Shown: positions 1-10,621, counted from the stretch's first letter. The stretch: DNA of 64,000 nucleotides from Erinaceus europaeus (GCF_950295315.1 NC_080164.1:62944042-63008041), one strand, 5' to 3'. The notes: generated by a model not told the origin, from the letters alone. Translations and numbers: made by a program.

Positions 1-463
1 AAAAAACGGGAGTCAGGTGGTGGCGCAGTGGGTTAAGCACACGTGACGCAAAGCGCAGGGACCGGCGTAAGGATCCCAGTTCGAGCCCCCGGCTCCCCAC
101 CTGCAGGGGAGTCGCTTCACAGGCGGTGAAGCAGGTCTGCTCCCCTCTCTCTCTCTCTCTGTCTTCCCCTCCTCTCTCCATTTCTCTCTGTCCTATCCAA
201 CAACAAAGCAATGTCAACAATGGCAATAATAACCGCAACAAGGCTGCAACAACTAGGGCAACAAAAAGGGGAAAAAATGGCCTCCAGGAGCGGTGGATTC
301 ATGGTGCAGGCACCGAGCCCAGCAATAACCCTGGAGGAAAAAAAAAAAAAAAAACCAAACAAATAAAAACACCAATTATGAAATTATCACAGAACAGTCT
401 AGAGAAGTCCTCTACTGAGACAGAGCAACCCTGGATGACACTAACAAGCTAATCAAGGCTCAC
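1..463 (-). other. STARD7: STARD7 intron 2 (partial)
   Basis: Sequence downstream of the exon 2 donor on the minus strand. It holds one SINE-A (8-362) and about 100 bp with no recognisable feature. Confidence 0.9.
8..362 (+). mobile_element. SINE-A with 3' module
   Basis: tRNA-like head GGGAGTCAGGTGGTGGCGCAG, B box GTTCGAGCC, CCTGCAGGGG/GAAGCAGGTCTGC stem, CT-rich and CAACAA-rich body. The 3' module GGCCTCCAGGAGC..CCTGGAGG is followed by a poly-A run. Confidence 0.93.
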
Positions 464-672
464 CTCTGTATTGGTAAAGGTGGGTGCCTGTAATTGGGCG
501 TCGCCACAGCTTAAAGTGTTTCTTATCCATCACCATTTCCCATGGTTGCTCTTTGCTCCCAGAATCTTCATTCCCTTCTTTTTCGGTTTTTGGTTCTGGA
601 GGGTGGCGTCCAACTCCAGGGCTATGAAACATACATGACATTTCCTCCAACCGTCTCATCTCATCAATGGAT
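464..672 (-). CDS. STARD7: STARD7 coding exon 2 (StAR-related lipid transfer protein 7)
   Basis: STARD7 binds phosphatidylcholine through a START domain and carries it to mitochondria. This exon encodes 69 full codons plus split codons at both ends. It begins with the last base of an Arg codon (AG|A) and continues Ser-Ile-Asp-Glu-Met-Arg-Arg-Leu-Glu-Glu-Met, a short acidic/helical linker. It runs through the variable PPEPKTEKEGNEDSGSKEQ stretch into the first strand of the START domain (MDKKHFKLWRRPITGTHLYQ). The acceptor reads TTTGCTAG before 672, and a branch-like GTAACTAACC lies at 705-714, about 36 nt upstream. The donor is G|GTGAGC at 463-458. The length of 209 bp fits the phase left by exon 1. 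Compared with the human protein as I know it, only scattered linker residues differ. Exon 3 is outside the window. Confidence 0.97.
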
Positions 673-749
673 CTAGCAAATAGAAAAACAGGTACAGAGC
701 AGATGGTTAGTTACTCCTGTATAATGAAATGCCCATAGAAAGACTTATG

Positions 750-1025
750 TGGGAGTCGGGTGGTAAGGCAGCAGGTTAAGCGCAGGTGGCACAAAGCGCA
801 AGGACCGGTGTAAAGACCCCAGTTCGAGCCCCCGGCTCCCCACCTGCAGGGGAGTCACTTCACAAGCAATGAAGCAAGTCTGCAGGTGTCTCTCTTTTTC
901 TCCCCCCTCTGTTCCCCCCCCCCCCGCATTTCTCTCTGTCCTATCTAACAACGACATCAATAACTACAACGATAAAACAACAAGGGCAACAAAAGGGAAT
1001 AAATATTTAAAAAAAAAAAAAAGAA

Positions 1026-1076
<51 letters not shown>

Positions 1077-1085
1077 AAGACTCAT
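750..1085 (+). mobile_element. SINE-A with GAAA-rich tail
   Basis: Head GTGGGAGTCGGGTGGTAAGGC and a standard SINE-A body. The A-tail at about 1007 has grown into a (GAAA)n/(GA)n microsatellite to 1079. Confidence 0.92.
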
Positions 1086-1249
1086 GATGTAAGGGCCTTT
1101 ACCAATCTCCATTGGAATACGTGGGACCCAGGGGGCTACTGGCTTTACCACCCACCCTCCACTGGAATTAGCAGTAAAACCTGTGGCCAGAAGCCGGATA
1201 GAACAGGGCCTGGGCCTGAGACACCCATCCATGGAATTTGAAGAAGAAA

Positions 1250-1695
1250 AACCTCCGACAACAGATGAGTGGCTGAGCAAGTTGTGGTCTATATACACAA
1301 TGGAATACTACTCAGCTGTAAAAAATGGTGACTTCACCATTTTCAGCCGATCTTGGATGGACCTTGAAAAAATCATGTTGAGTGAAATAAGTCAGAAACA
1401 GAAGGATGAATATGGGATGATCTCACTCTCAGGCAGAAATTGAAAAACAAGATCAGAAAAGAAAACACAAGTAGAACCTGAACTGGAATTGGCGTATTGC
1501 ACCCAAGTAAAAGACTCTGGGGTGTGTCGGTGGGTGGATGGGGAGAATACAGGTCCATGAAGGATGATAAATGACATAGTGGGGGTTGTATTGTTAAATG
1601 GGAAACTGGGGAATGTTGCATGTACAAACTATTGTATTTACTGTTGAATGTAAACATTAATTCCCCAATAAAGAAATAAATTTTTTTAAAAAAGT
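1250..1695 (+). mobile_element. L1 3' end (ORF2 C-terminus plus 3' UTR)
   Basis: Encodes the last residues of L1 ORF2 ([24 protein letters not shown], ending SLSGRN*). A 3' UTR follows, ending CCCCAATAAAGAAATAAA. 5'-truncated copy. Bases 1086-1249 upstream are not recognised. Confidence 0.9.
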
Positions 1696-1841
1696 CTCAT
1701 GCCTGAGGCTCCAAAGGACCCAGGTTGAATCTCCCACACCACCAGAAGCCACAGCTGAGCAGTGCTCTGGTGAAAGTGCGGAAGGAAGGAAGGAAGGAAG
1801 GAAGGAAGGAAGGAAGGAAGGAAGGAAGGAAGGAAGGAAGG
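1696..1841 (+). mobile_element. 5'-truncated SINE-C with (GGAA)n tail
   Basis: CTCATGCCTGAGGCTCCAAAG and GAGCAGTGCTCTGGTG mark SINE-C. It is followed by a nearly perfect (GGAA)n array at 1779-1840. Bases 1842-1994 show nothing recognisable. Confidence 0.85.
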
Positions 1842-1994
1842 CGAACTGGGTTGACTTCCTTTATTTGTCATAAATACCAAGGAAGCAGAAACTCCCAGCA
1901 CATCTGGCTGTAGACCAGTGACTGAAGATGTTCCTGATTCTTCAAGCAGGAGCAGGGGAGAGGGGGCTCTTTAATGAAGAGAGCCTCAGTCTCT

Positions 1995-2322
1995 CATTGT
2001 GGCGCAGTGGGTGGCACAGTGGATAAGCCACTGGGCTCTCGAGCATGTGGTAAATTCAGTCCCTGGCACCACATGTGCCAGAGTGATGCTCTGGTTCTCT
2101 ATTTTTCAAACTCTCCTCCCCTGCCCTCCCCTTCTTCTTCCTTCCCCTCCTCCTTGTCTCTAGCTCTCTCATACATAAGAATAAATACTAAAAATAATAA
2201 TGGTCCAGGAGGTAAATTCTCAAGCATGAGGTCCTAAGTTCTATCCCTGGCATCAAATGTACCTGAGTAATGGTCTGACCCCCAATATTAATAAATAAAG
2301 TCTTTTTAAAATAAAAAAAGAC
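1995..2322 (+). mobile_element. Two consecutive SINE-B copies
   Basis: First copy 1995-2200 (GTGGCACAGTGGATAAGCCAC, GTGCCAGAGTGATGCTCTGG). The second, 2201-2322, begins TGGTCCAGGAGGTAAATTC and ends AATAAATAAAGTC. Bases 2323-2504 are unrecognised AT-rich sequence. Confidence 0.85.
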
Positions 2323-2504
2323 TCATGTAAGAATGGTATACATTTATAAGAGTAGTAAATAAAAAAGTGGGTTCCTAAGTTTGAATCCCACTCCAACATT
2401 CAGTAGCTAGAAAATTAAACTAATGTGTCCTTATTTCTAAACCTCTAAAAAGGGAAGTAATATCTAGTTAGCTGAAACCTTGCCTATAAAAATTAAATAA
2501 AGGT

Positions 2505-2872
2505 AGGAGCCAGGCCGGGTGGTGGCACACCTGATTGAGCATACACGTTACTTTATAGTGCACAAGGACCCAGGTTTGAGCCCCCAGTCCCACCTATAGA
2601 GGGGAAGCTTTGTGAGTGATGAAGCAGGTCTGCAGGTGTCTGTCTCTCTCCCTCTGTATCTCCCTCCTCTCAATTTCTGGATGACTCTATCCAATAAATA
2701 AATAAAGATAATTTAAAAAAATAAAATAAAAGGTAAGGCCTGGGTAGCGGCACACCTGGTTAAGCTCACACGTGCACAAGGACGCGGATACAAACCCTGC
2801 CTCCCCACCTGCTGGGAAGAAGCTTCAGAGCAGTGAAGTAGGTCTCTGAAATAAATAAGTAGATGCTTAAAA
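2505..2872 (+). mobile_element. Two SINE-D copies
   Basis: 2505-2733 is near full length (GGTGGCACACCTGATTGAGC to AATAAATAAAGATAA). 2735-2872 lacks the CT-rich body and goes from GAAGTAGGTCTCTG directly to AAATAAATAAG. Confidence 0.85.
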
Positions 2873-2945
2873 AGCATGAGAGGAGAGAAAATATATTAAT
2901 ATACAAATATACTCCTTCTTAAAAGGGATGAAAATGCTGATTTTT

Positions 2946-3100
2946 CTCTTTTTTTTTTTTGAGATTTTATTTATTCATGAGAAAGATAGGAAGAGAGAGA
3001 GAGAGAAAGAACCAGACATCACTCTGCCAGGGATTGAACTTGGGTCCTCATGCTTGAGAGTCCATTGCTGTATCCACCATGCCACCTCCTGGACCACCTG
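2946..3100 (-). mobile_element. SINE-B
   Basis: Poly-T start, GATTTTATTTATTCATGAG, then GGTCCTCATGCTTGAGAGTC and the head complement CACCTCCTGGACC. Confidence 0.87.
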
Positions 3101-3139
3101 ATTTTTCTTTTTCTTTTAAAGATTGGCAGGATATATATA

Positions 3140-3417
3140 TATATATTTTAATATTTATTTAGTCCCTTTTGTTGCCCTTGTTGTTTTATTGTTGTAGTTA
3201 TTGTTGTTGTTACTGACATCGTCATTGTTGGGTAGGACAGAGAGAAATGGAGAGAGATGAGGAAAACAGAGAAGGGGAGAGAAAGACACCTGCAGACCTG
3301 CTTCACCGCCTGTGAAGCGACTCCCCTGCAGGTTGGGAGCTCAGGGCTCCAACCGGGATCCTTCTGCCGGTCAAAGCACCACGTGCGCTTAACCCGTCGT
3401 GCTACCTCCCGACTCCC
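3140..3417 (-). mobile_element. SINE-A
   Basis: Reads TTTTGTTGCCCTTGTTG through GACCTGCTTCACCGCC to the head complement CTACCTCCCGACTCCC. Confidence 0.92.
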
Positions 3418-3446
3418 GGTGATTTTTCTTTTTAAAATATTTATAT

Positions 3447-3672
3447 GGAGGGGTTGAGCGGTGGCATAGCGGGTTAAGCGCACGTGGCACAAAGCGCAAG
3501 GGCCCACAGAAGGATCGGGCCCGGCTCCCCACCTGCAGGGGTGGCGCTTCACAGGCGGTGAAGCAGGTCTGCAGGTGTCTTGTCTTTTTTTCCCCCTCTG
3601 TCTTCCCCTCCTCTCTCCATTCCTCTCTGTCCTATCCAACAACGACGACGTCAGTAACAACAACGTTAAACA
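3447..3672 (+). mobile_element. SINE-A
   Basis: Head GGGGTTGAGCGGTGGCATAG, body CAACGACGACGTCAG. The tail is short and the copy lies head-to-head with the preceding minus-strand SINE-A. Confidence 0.9.
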
Positions 3673-3675
3673 ATT

Positions 3676-3991
3676 GAAGAGAAGCAGAGTATTACTCTGG
3701 CACGTGCAATGTCAGGGATCTAAACTGAAACCTCATGATTGAATCCAATGCTCTAAACTACCTGCTGAGCTGCTTCTCTCTCTCTCTCTCTCACTTTATT
3801 TAAATTGATAGGACAGAGAGAAACTGAGGGGAGGATAGAGAGGATCACCTGCAGCGCCACTTCACCGATTATGAAGTCCCACCCCCAACCCCTCATGTAG
3901 GGACTATGCCCTAGTGCATGCTAACACGTGCACTTAACCATGCATGCCACTGCCAGGCCCTTTCCTCTCTCTCTCTCTCTCTCTCTCTCTT
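3676..3991 (-). mobile_element. Degenerate SINE-B, SINE-D and (CT)n tract
   Basis: 3676-3775 is an old SINE-B. 3791-3960 is SINE-D, recognisable by ACCTGCAGCGCCACTTCACC and the GTGCACTTAACC head complement. A (CT)n run occupies 3962-3991. Confidence 0.75.
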
Positions 3992-4015
3992 TTTAATTGT
4001 ATTTTTAATTTTTTA

Positions 4016-4076
4016 CTTAGAAAAAGGAAACACTGACTAAACCATAGGATAGGAGGAGTACAACTCCACATAATAT
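4016..4076 (-). mobile_element. R element, 3' end fragment
   Basis: The complement reads TGTGGAGTTGTACTCCTCC, then CCTATGGTTTAGTCAGTG, matching the 3' ends of the R copies at 10.2, 19.7, 27.6 and 58.9 kb. It is abutted by the MITE. Confidence 0.75.
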
Positions 4077-4077
4077 A

Positions 4078-4148
4078 CTGGGTTGTTGGAAAAGTTGTGC
4101 CCTATTTTTTCTATGCAAAAGTATATCATGACTTTTCCAACAGCCCAT
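4078..4148. mobile_element. Short mariner-type MITE
   Basis: About 71 bp palindromic element. The left arm TGGGTTGTTGGAAAAGT and right arm ACTTTTCCAACAGCCCA match at 16 of 17 positions. It is flanked by TA on both sides (4076-4077 and 4149-4150), as expected for Tc1/mariner insertion. No coding capacity. It is related to the copy at 17829-17898. Confidence 0.8.
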
Positions 4149-4457
4149 TAATTCACATTCCATAAGAATCAATTCCTTTATAGCACATAATTCAGTGCTT
4201 TCTAGTAGAGCCATAAGGCTATACCACCATCACTACTAACTCTAAAAACAAGACCTATGGCCCCCTACATGCCCCGCCATACACACATGGTACACCCTGC
4301 ATGCCCTCAGCAGACTGATTAAAAAAAAAAAAAATCAGCAGCCACTTCACCATTTATCTTTCCCTAGTCCCAGCAACTCCTATCTGCAGATGTACTCTAT
4401 TTCTGTGAACTTGCCAACCTATAAACAGAATGATACAATACATGGTCTCTTCTTCAT
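4149..4457. other. Unassigned intronic sequence
   Basis: No gene or clear repeat apart from an A-run at about 4321. Confidence 0.6.
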
Positions 4458-4628
4458 ACAGAGGGGGAAAAAGATGCTCAACATTGCATTGGAGCAATGC
4501 AAATTAAAACTGCAATGTGATGCCACCTAGAACTGGTGAAAATGATCTACATTTGAAAAAACAAAAGAAAAAACTAGAAACTAATTCTTTGTTGAGGAGT
4601 TGAGGATGTAGAAAAAAACTAACCCTGA
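4458..4628 (+). mobile_element. Old L1 ORF2 fragment
   Basis: ATGCAAATTAAAACTGCAATG and the following GATGTAGAAAAAAACTAACCC correspond to the L1 ORF2 3' region. Stops are present. A SINE-B scrap (TTTGGACTCTCAAGTATGAG) follows to 4682. Confidence 0.7.
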
Positions 4629-4682
4629 TGGGCCCAGAAGATAACACAGTCAAAAGTTTTGGACTCTCAAGTATGAGATTCC

Positions 4683-4916
4683 TTGTTATTGTTGTTACTG
4701 CTATTGTTGCCATTGATGCTGTTGTTGGATAGGACAAGAGAAATGGGGGACACACAGAGAGGGGGAAAAACAGACACCTGCAGACATGCTTCACTGCCTA
4801 TGAGGTGACCCCCCCCCTGCAGGTGGGGAGCCAGGGGTTCAAACCAAGATCCTTACGCCGGTCCTTGCACTTTGCACCATGTACGCTTAACCTACTGCAC
4901 TACTGCCCAACCCCTC
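4683..4916 (-). mobile_element. SINE-A
   Basis: GTTGTTACTGCTATTGTTGCC to the head complement CTACTGCCCAACCCC. Confidence 0.9.
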
Positions 4917-5029
4917 ACAACTAGACTTTTCAGAATATATTCAGGCATCATATGACACCAATAATAGATAGCACTTCTCAGAACTAGTATAGCACCCTTC
5001 AACAGTAAGTAAGTAAATATCATTCTTAA

Positions 5030-6875
5030 TTTATCATTCTTCTAGTAAGGTAGCAGGCTGCAAAATCAATATACAAAAAAATCAGCGGCAGTCCTCTATA
5101 CAAATAGCAAAGAAGAGGAAAAAGAAAAAATACAGAAATTAATCTTGGGCTAGGTGGTAGCACATCTGGTTAAATACATGTATTACCATGCACAAGGACC
5201 TGGGTTCAAGTCCCCAGTCCCCACCTGCAGGGGGGGAATCATAAGCAATGAAGCAGTGCTGCAGTTCTCTTTCATCTTCCCCTCCCTCTCAATTTCTCTC
5301 TGTTAATCAAATAAAATAAGGTCTAAATAATATTTTTTTATAAAATAAATCAATTGGGAGTTGGGCAGTAGCGTAGCGGGTTAAGTGCAGGTGGCGCCAA
5401 GTGCAAGGACCTGCATACGGATCCCAGTTCTGGCCCCCGGCTCCCCACCTGCAGAGGAGTCTCTTCACAGATGGTGAAGCAGGTCTGCAGGTGTCTGTCT
5501 TTCTTTCCCCCTCTCTGTCTTCCCCTCTTCTCTCCATTTCTCTCTGTCCTATCCAACAAGGACAACATCAAGAACAACAATAATAACCATAATAAAACCA
5601 ACAAGGGCAACAAAAGGGAAAATAAAAATATATTTTTAAAAAATCACATTTATAATAGCAGCAAAAACAATTTGGTATCTAAGAATGAACTTAACAAAGG
5701 AAGTAAAAGACTTGTTCATTGAAAACTATGAGTCACTACTAAAAGAAGCAGAAAAAGACACTAAGAAATGGAAGGGCATTCTATGCTCATGGATTGAGAG
5801 AATGACATTAAAACGACCAAACCAGAGCCATATACACATTTAATGTAATTCCTATCAAGGTTCCACCAAATTTGTTCAAGGGAATAGAATAAAAACTTAT
5901 CTAGAACTGGAGAATTGTCAAAGCAATCCGGGGTTGGGGATGGTGGTAGGGGAGAATGGAGGCATCAAATTTCCTGACCTCAAATTATACTGGGGGGGTG
6001 AGGATGCAGGTCCTGAAACATGATGGCAGGAGGACCTAATGGGGGTTGTATTGTTATGAGGACCTAATGGGGGTTGTATTGTTATGTGGAAATGTTATGC
6101 CTGCATAAACTATTGTATTTTACTATTGACTGTATACCACTAATCCCCCAATAAAGAAGTTTTTTAAAAATTATACTACAGGGCTATTATAAACAAAACT
6201 GCCTAGTACTATAAAAGAAAGAGAGAGAAAGAGACAGACAGGCACAGACACCAGTAGAATAGAATTGAGCCTCCACAGCTATGGACAACTAATTTTTAAC
6301 AGAGGCCCAAAACAATGAAGAAAGGAAAGTTTTCAACAAATTGTGCTGGGAAAATTGAGTTGAAATGTGCATAAGAATGAAACATGACCACTACATACTA
6401 CCGTTCAACTACAAATGATTCAAAAGTCAACTACAAATGATTCAAAGACTTGGATGTTAGACCAGAAGTCATCAAATACATAGGAGAAAACACTGGCAGA
6501 ACACTCCACCAAGTTTGCTTCAGAAACATCTTTAAGAGGGGCCGGGCAGTGGAGCACCAGGTTAAGCGCACAAAGTGTGAAGTGCAAGGACCGGCACAAG
6601 GATTCTGGTTTGAGCCCCCAGCTCCCCACCTGCAGGGGGGGTCACTTCGCAAGTGGTGAAGCAGGTCTGCAGGTGTCTTTCCCCTTCAATTTCTGTTCTA
6701 TCCAACAATAACAGCAACAACAATGGAAAGATATTGATGCATAGTGCAGGCACTGAGCCCCAGTAACAACCCTGGAGGCAAGAAAAAAAAAAAAGAATGG
6801 GAGAACATCTTTACATGCCAAGCATCAGACAAAGCTAATACCCAAAACATATAAAGAACTCACAAAACTTGTGAT
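5030..6875 (+). mobile_element. Old L1 ORF2 region with nested insertions
   Basis: L1 sequence is visible at 5030-5147, 5641-5994, 6169-6536 and 6796-6875. It is interrupted by a SINE-D (5148-5353), a SINE-A (5354-5640), a short L1 3' end (5995-6168, ending CCCCAATAAAGAAG) and a SINE-A with module (6537-6795). The reading frame is broken by stops. Two short tandem duplications are present: GGACCTAATGGGGGTTG near 6035 and CAACTACAAATGATTCAAA near 6410. Confidence 0.82.
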
Positions 6876-7165
6876 CTCATGTTAAATGAGATCAGCTAGA
6901 TAAGGATAACCACCAGATGATCTCATTTAGAGGTGAACTGCAGAAGTTAGGAGGAAAAAGTAAAACATGGTGAAACTTAAAGTAGGCATGCCCTGGTGCA
7001 GTGAGTGGGGTAGGGGCAGAGGGTGAGGGTTGAGTGTACAATGGCAGAGGACGGCCTAAACTGGTGGTGGGAGTGGTGTGCAGACACCTAACACAGAAAG
7101 GTAAGAAATCATACCCATGTGACAACTATCTTGTAAGTCATCATTTTTCCTATAAAACACTTTAA
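6876..7165 (+). mobile_element. Probable L1 3'-UTR remnant
   Basis: ACCAGATGATCTCATTTAGAGG resembles the end of old L1 ORF2 running into 3' UTR. The rest is unassigned. Confidence 0.45.
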
Positions 7166-7167
7166 AA

Positions 7168-7331
7168 CGGGTGGCAGAGGCTGGGAAAATAGCATAGAGA
7201 CTAGGCAAAGAGACTTTCATGCCTGAGGCTCAAGTTCCAGTTCCATGTTCAATCCTCAGCACCATCATAAGCCAGAGCTGAGCAGTGTTTTGGAAAAAAA
7301 TTAAATAAATAGTAAATTGAAAAAAAAAAAA
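7168..7331 (+). mobile_element. SINE-C
   Basis: GCAAAGAGACTTTCATGCC, GAGCTGAGCAGTG and an A-rich tail. Confidence 0.85.
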
Positions 7332-7400
7332 CTAGGAGGATGTTATTCTTTTTTATGTCTTGTTTTGCAGAACCATAGCCCCATGCATGTGTGATTTCAC

Positions 7401-7745
7401 CACTTTTTTTTTCTTTTTTTTTTTTTTTTGTGCCACCAAGGTTACCGTTGGGGCTCAGTGCCTATATGAATTCACTGCTCCTGGAGGCCATTTTTTCCCA
7501 TTTTGTTGCCCTTGCTGTTGTTGTTATTGTTGTCATTGTTGCTGGATAGTACAGAGAGAAATTGGGGGGGGGGGGTTTTGGCAGAGGGGAAGAGAAAGAG
7601 AGACACCTGCAGACCTGCTTCACTGCTTGTGAAGCAATCCCCTGCAGGTGGGGAGCCAGGGGCTCAAACCGGGATCCTTACACCAGTCCTTGTGCTTTGC
7701 ACCACATATGCTTGACCCACTGCGCTAACAGCCGCTCCCCCCTCC
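7401..7745 (-). mobile_element. SINE-A with 3' module
   Basis: Poly-T, then the module complement GCTCCTGGAGGCC, CCCATTTTGTTGCCC, a G10 run at 7565, and the degenerate head complement near 7738. Confidence 0.9.
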
Positions 7746-8155
7746 AGTATTTTAAGAGGCCATTCCTGCCCTGTTTATTATGTGATAAGAGTGATATTCA
7801 GGGGCCAAAGTTACATTGGTTATTACCTTCTTGGCATGTATGCAGCCCAGGCTTGAGCCTTAGCACCACAGCAGGCACCATAACAGCAGGGAAGGTCTGG
7901 CGCTGCGGTATTTCTCCCTCTCCTGGGTGTGCATGTGTGTGCTGTCTCATTCTCTTTCTCTCATTCTGTCTCAATGAAAAGTGGCTTAAAAGTGGTGAAA
8001 ATGGGGTCATCCTGGAAAAGTATGACAGATGACCTAGTGGGGGGTGTATTGTTATGTGGAAAACTGAGAAATGTTATATATGTATAAACTGTTCTATTTA
8101 TTGGCGACTGTAAAACATTAATCCCCCAATAAAGGAAATAATTTTAAAAAATAAA
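7746..8155 (+). mobile_element. SINE remnant and short L1 3' end
   Basis: 7830-7985 is a degenerate tRNA-SINE-like stretch. 8015-8155 is a 5'-truncated L1 3' end (GGGGTGTATTGTTATGTGG to CCCCCAATAAAGG). Confidence 0.65.
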
Positions 8156-8837
8156 GATAAAAATAAAAAGTAAAATATATATATAATATAGGGGCTAATA
8201 AAAGAACTAATTAATAAGTAGGACTTCACTTTATTCATTAATGAGAAAGGGAAAGGAGCCCATAACAAGATTTTAAGAACATTAATCTTATATGACTTTA
8301 TGAAACTATGATCATATAGTTCTACAGCCTTATGAAACTCAAGGTGGTATGGAGCTATCAAGCCATTGCATAATCAGCCTCTCCTGTGTAATTACAGGCC
8401 AACAGGCAGCCTTGATTAAAATTATGAGACTAAGACTGAAAGAGGGACTAAAACATCTTGTGAAGGCGCAGCAGCCATTCCTCCAATAGTACTACAGAAA
8501 GTAGAGGAACACTGCACTGTGGAAATGCAGTCACCATACAGCATACATACTGGCCTGCTGAGCCAGATCTCCTTTGGGTGAGATGACTGCTTAAACCCTG
8601 ACATCTGAGAGACTTAGCAAGTATTCAAGAGAAGAAAGGACAAAACAGATTATTCCTCAAATAGTAACAGAACTAGCAGATTAGTAAGAGGATCAAGGAA
8701 AGCCAGTCAATGCTTCCCTTTCTCCAAAATTGAAGTTATTCTGATATTTAAGAAAGGCAGGATTGAGAAGTATGATGAAATGAAGGTATATAACCACACA
8801 CAAAAAAAAAGTATAACTATGTTTGGAGGACAAAACA
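8156..8837. other. Unassigned intronic sequence
   Basis: No open gene-like frame, splice structure or recognisable repeat. Confidence 0.6.
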
Positions 8838-9072
8838 GTTCACTTTGGTAGTACAACTGCTTTGCCATGCACAAGGGTAGGTTGTCACTACATTAGAGGG
8901 AGTTTCTGTGCTATGGTCTTTCCCTTTGTCTCTCTTCTATGAAAAAAGTTGACCCCGGGCAGGGGTAGATAGCATAATGCTTATGCAAAGAGACTCTCAT
9001 GTCTGAGGCTCCAAAGTCCCAGGTTCAATCCCCTGCACCACCATAAGCCAGAGCTGAACAGTGCTCTGGTAG

Positions 9073-9119
<47 letters not shown>

Positions 9120-9222
9120 GAAACTCTCATGCCTGAGACTCCATAGTCCTAGGTTCAATACCCCATAACACCATAAACCAGAGCTGAACAGTGCTCTGGT
9201 AAAAAAAAAAAAAAAAAAAAAA
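8838..9222 (+). mobile_element. SINE-E remnant and two SINE-C copies
   Basis: 8838-8950 is an old SINE-E. 8957-9071 is a SINE-C ending in (TAAA)n. 9119-9222 is a second SINE-C lacking its head and ending in poly-A. Confidence 0.8.
9072..9119. repeat. (TAAA)n microsatellite in STARD7 intron 1
   Basis: About 12 uninterrupted TAAA units in the SINE-C tail. In the STARD7 transcript sense this reads (TTTA)n. Confidence 0.95.
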
Positions 9223-9223
9223 G

Positions 9224-9500
9224 TTGGGAGCCGGGTGGTGGCACAGTGGATTAAGTGCACATGGCGAGAAGCACAAGGACCAGCATAAGAATCTGGGTTC
9301 AAGCCCCGGCTCCCCACCTGCAGGGGAGTTGCTTCACAGGCAGTGAAGCAGGTCTGCAGGTATCTCTATCTTTCTCTTCCCCTCTCTGTCTTCCCCTCCT
9401 CTCTCCATCCTATCCAACAACAACGACAGCAACAATAACTACAACAATAAAAAAACAAGGGCAACAAAAGGGAAAATAAATAAATAAATTTTAAAAGTTG
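9224..9500 (+). mobile_element. SINE-A
   Basis: Head TTGGGAGCCGGGTGGTGGC to AGGGCAACAAAAGGGAAAAT and (AAAT)n. Confidence 0.93.
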
Positions 9501-9539
9501 ACCTCAAATAGTGAAGCCTCAGCAAAGACAAAGAAAGGG

Positions 9540-9895
9540 GAGAGGGGACCATGCAGTGGCACACCCAATTAAGCACACACAGTATTAAGAGCAAGGACCT
9601 GCGCAAAGATCCAAGTTGGAGCCCCCAGCTCCCCACCTACGGGGGATGCTTCACAAGTGGTGAAGCAGATATGCAGGTGTCTATCTTCCTCTCTCCTTAT
9701 CTATCTCCCCCTCCTCTCTCAAATTATCTCTATCCTATCCAATAAAATGGGGGGAGCAGTAGATTCATAGTGCTGGCATCAAATTCAGCAATAACCCTGA
9801 AGGCAAAGAAAGAAAGAGAAAAGAGAGGGGAAGGGAGAGGGATGGAGGGAAAGAGGAAGAAAGAAAGGGAGAAAGGGAGAGAAAGAAAGGACAGA
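9540..9895 (+). mobile_element. SINE-A/D intermediate with 3' module and GA-rich tail
   Basis: Head CATGCAGTGGCACACCCAATT, body to ATCCAATAAAATGGGG, module AGCAGTAGATTCATAG..CCTGAAGGC. The tail is a GAAA/GGGA microsatellite. Confidence 0.82.
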
Positions 9896-9951
9896 CTCCT
9901 TTAAAGGAATCTTGGAACTAGTATAATTGTTATGAGACATATGTAGAAATG

Positions 9952-10130
9952 AAAGACTGGGAGATGGCTCACCTGGTAGAAGGCACACTTTACGGTGTGC
10001 ATAAACTCAAGTTGGAATCCCTGGCCACGTAAAGGGGAAGCTTCACAAGTGGCAAAACTATGGTGTACCTCCTACTCCTCACTACCCTCTTCCCACCCCC
10101 TTCGATCTTTAAAGAAAAAAAGAAAATATT
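9952..10130 (+). mobile_element. SINE-E
   Basis: GACTGGGAGATGGCTCACCTG, then AGGGGAAGCTTCACAAGTGG. Confidence 0.7.
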
Positions 10131-10203
10131 CTGCCAGAAGTGAACTCACACAAGTACAATGTCTGAGAGAGAACCAGATGGCATGAAAAAAAATAAACAG
10201 AAG

Positions 10204-10530
10204 CCAACCAGACTTCCCTGGACAGACAACCCCACCAATATGTCCTGGAGCTCCAATTCCCCAGATCCCTATCCCACTAGGGAAAGAGAGAGGCAGGCTG
10301 GGAATATGGATCTACCAGTCAACACCCATGTTCAGTGGGGAAGCAATTACAGAAGCCAGACCTTCCATCTTCTGCATCCCAAAATGACCTTGGATCCACA
10401 CTCCCAGAGGGTTAAAGAACAGGAAAGCTATCAGGGGAGGAGATGGGATATGGAGTTCTGGTGGTGGGAATTGTGTGGAGTTATACCCCTTTTATCCTAT
10501 GGTTTTGTCAGTGTTTCCTTTTTATAAATA
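10204..10530 (+). mobile_element. R element, 5'-truncated copy
   Basis: Matches the R copies at 19.7 and 27.6 kb from CCAGACTTCCCTGGACAGAC to ATCCTATGGTTTTGTCAG. It ends in an (AAAT) tail and is flanked by AAATAAACAGAAG on both sides (about 10191-10203 and 10531-10543), a target duplication typical of L1-driven insertion. The ORF frame shared with the other copies is open here. Confidence 0.83.
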
Positions 10531-10621
10531 AATAAATAAACAGAAGACATCAACTAGCTTATTAACTAACCAGTTATTGGTAAATTAATGAATAAAAATA
10601 ATCTTAAATTTTTCAAATAAA

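Noticed and set aside
126..452. Open frame of about 108 codons across the first SINE-A
   Set aside because: It is a translation of SINE sequence into flanking intron. Similar frames recur wherever SINE-A or its complement occurs ([18 protein letters not shown] peptides) because the repeat happens to lack stops. No start context or splice signal supports coding.
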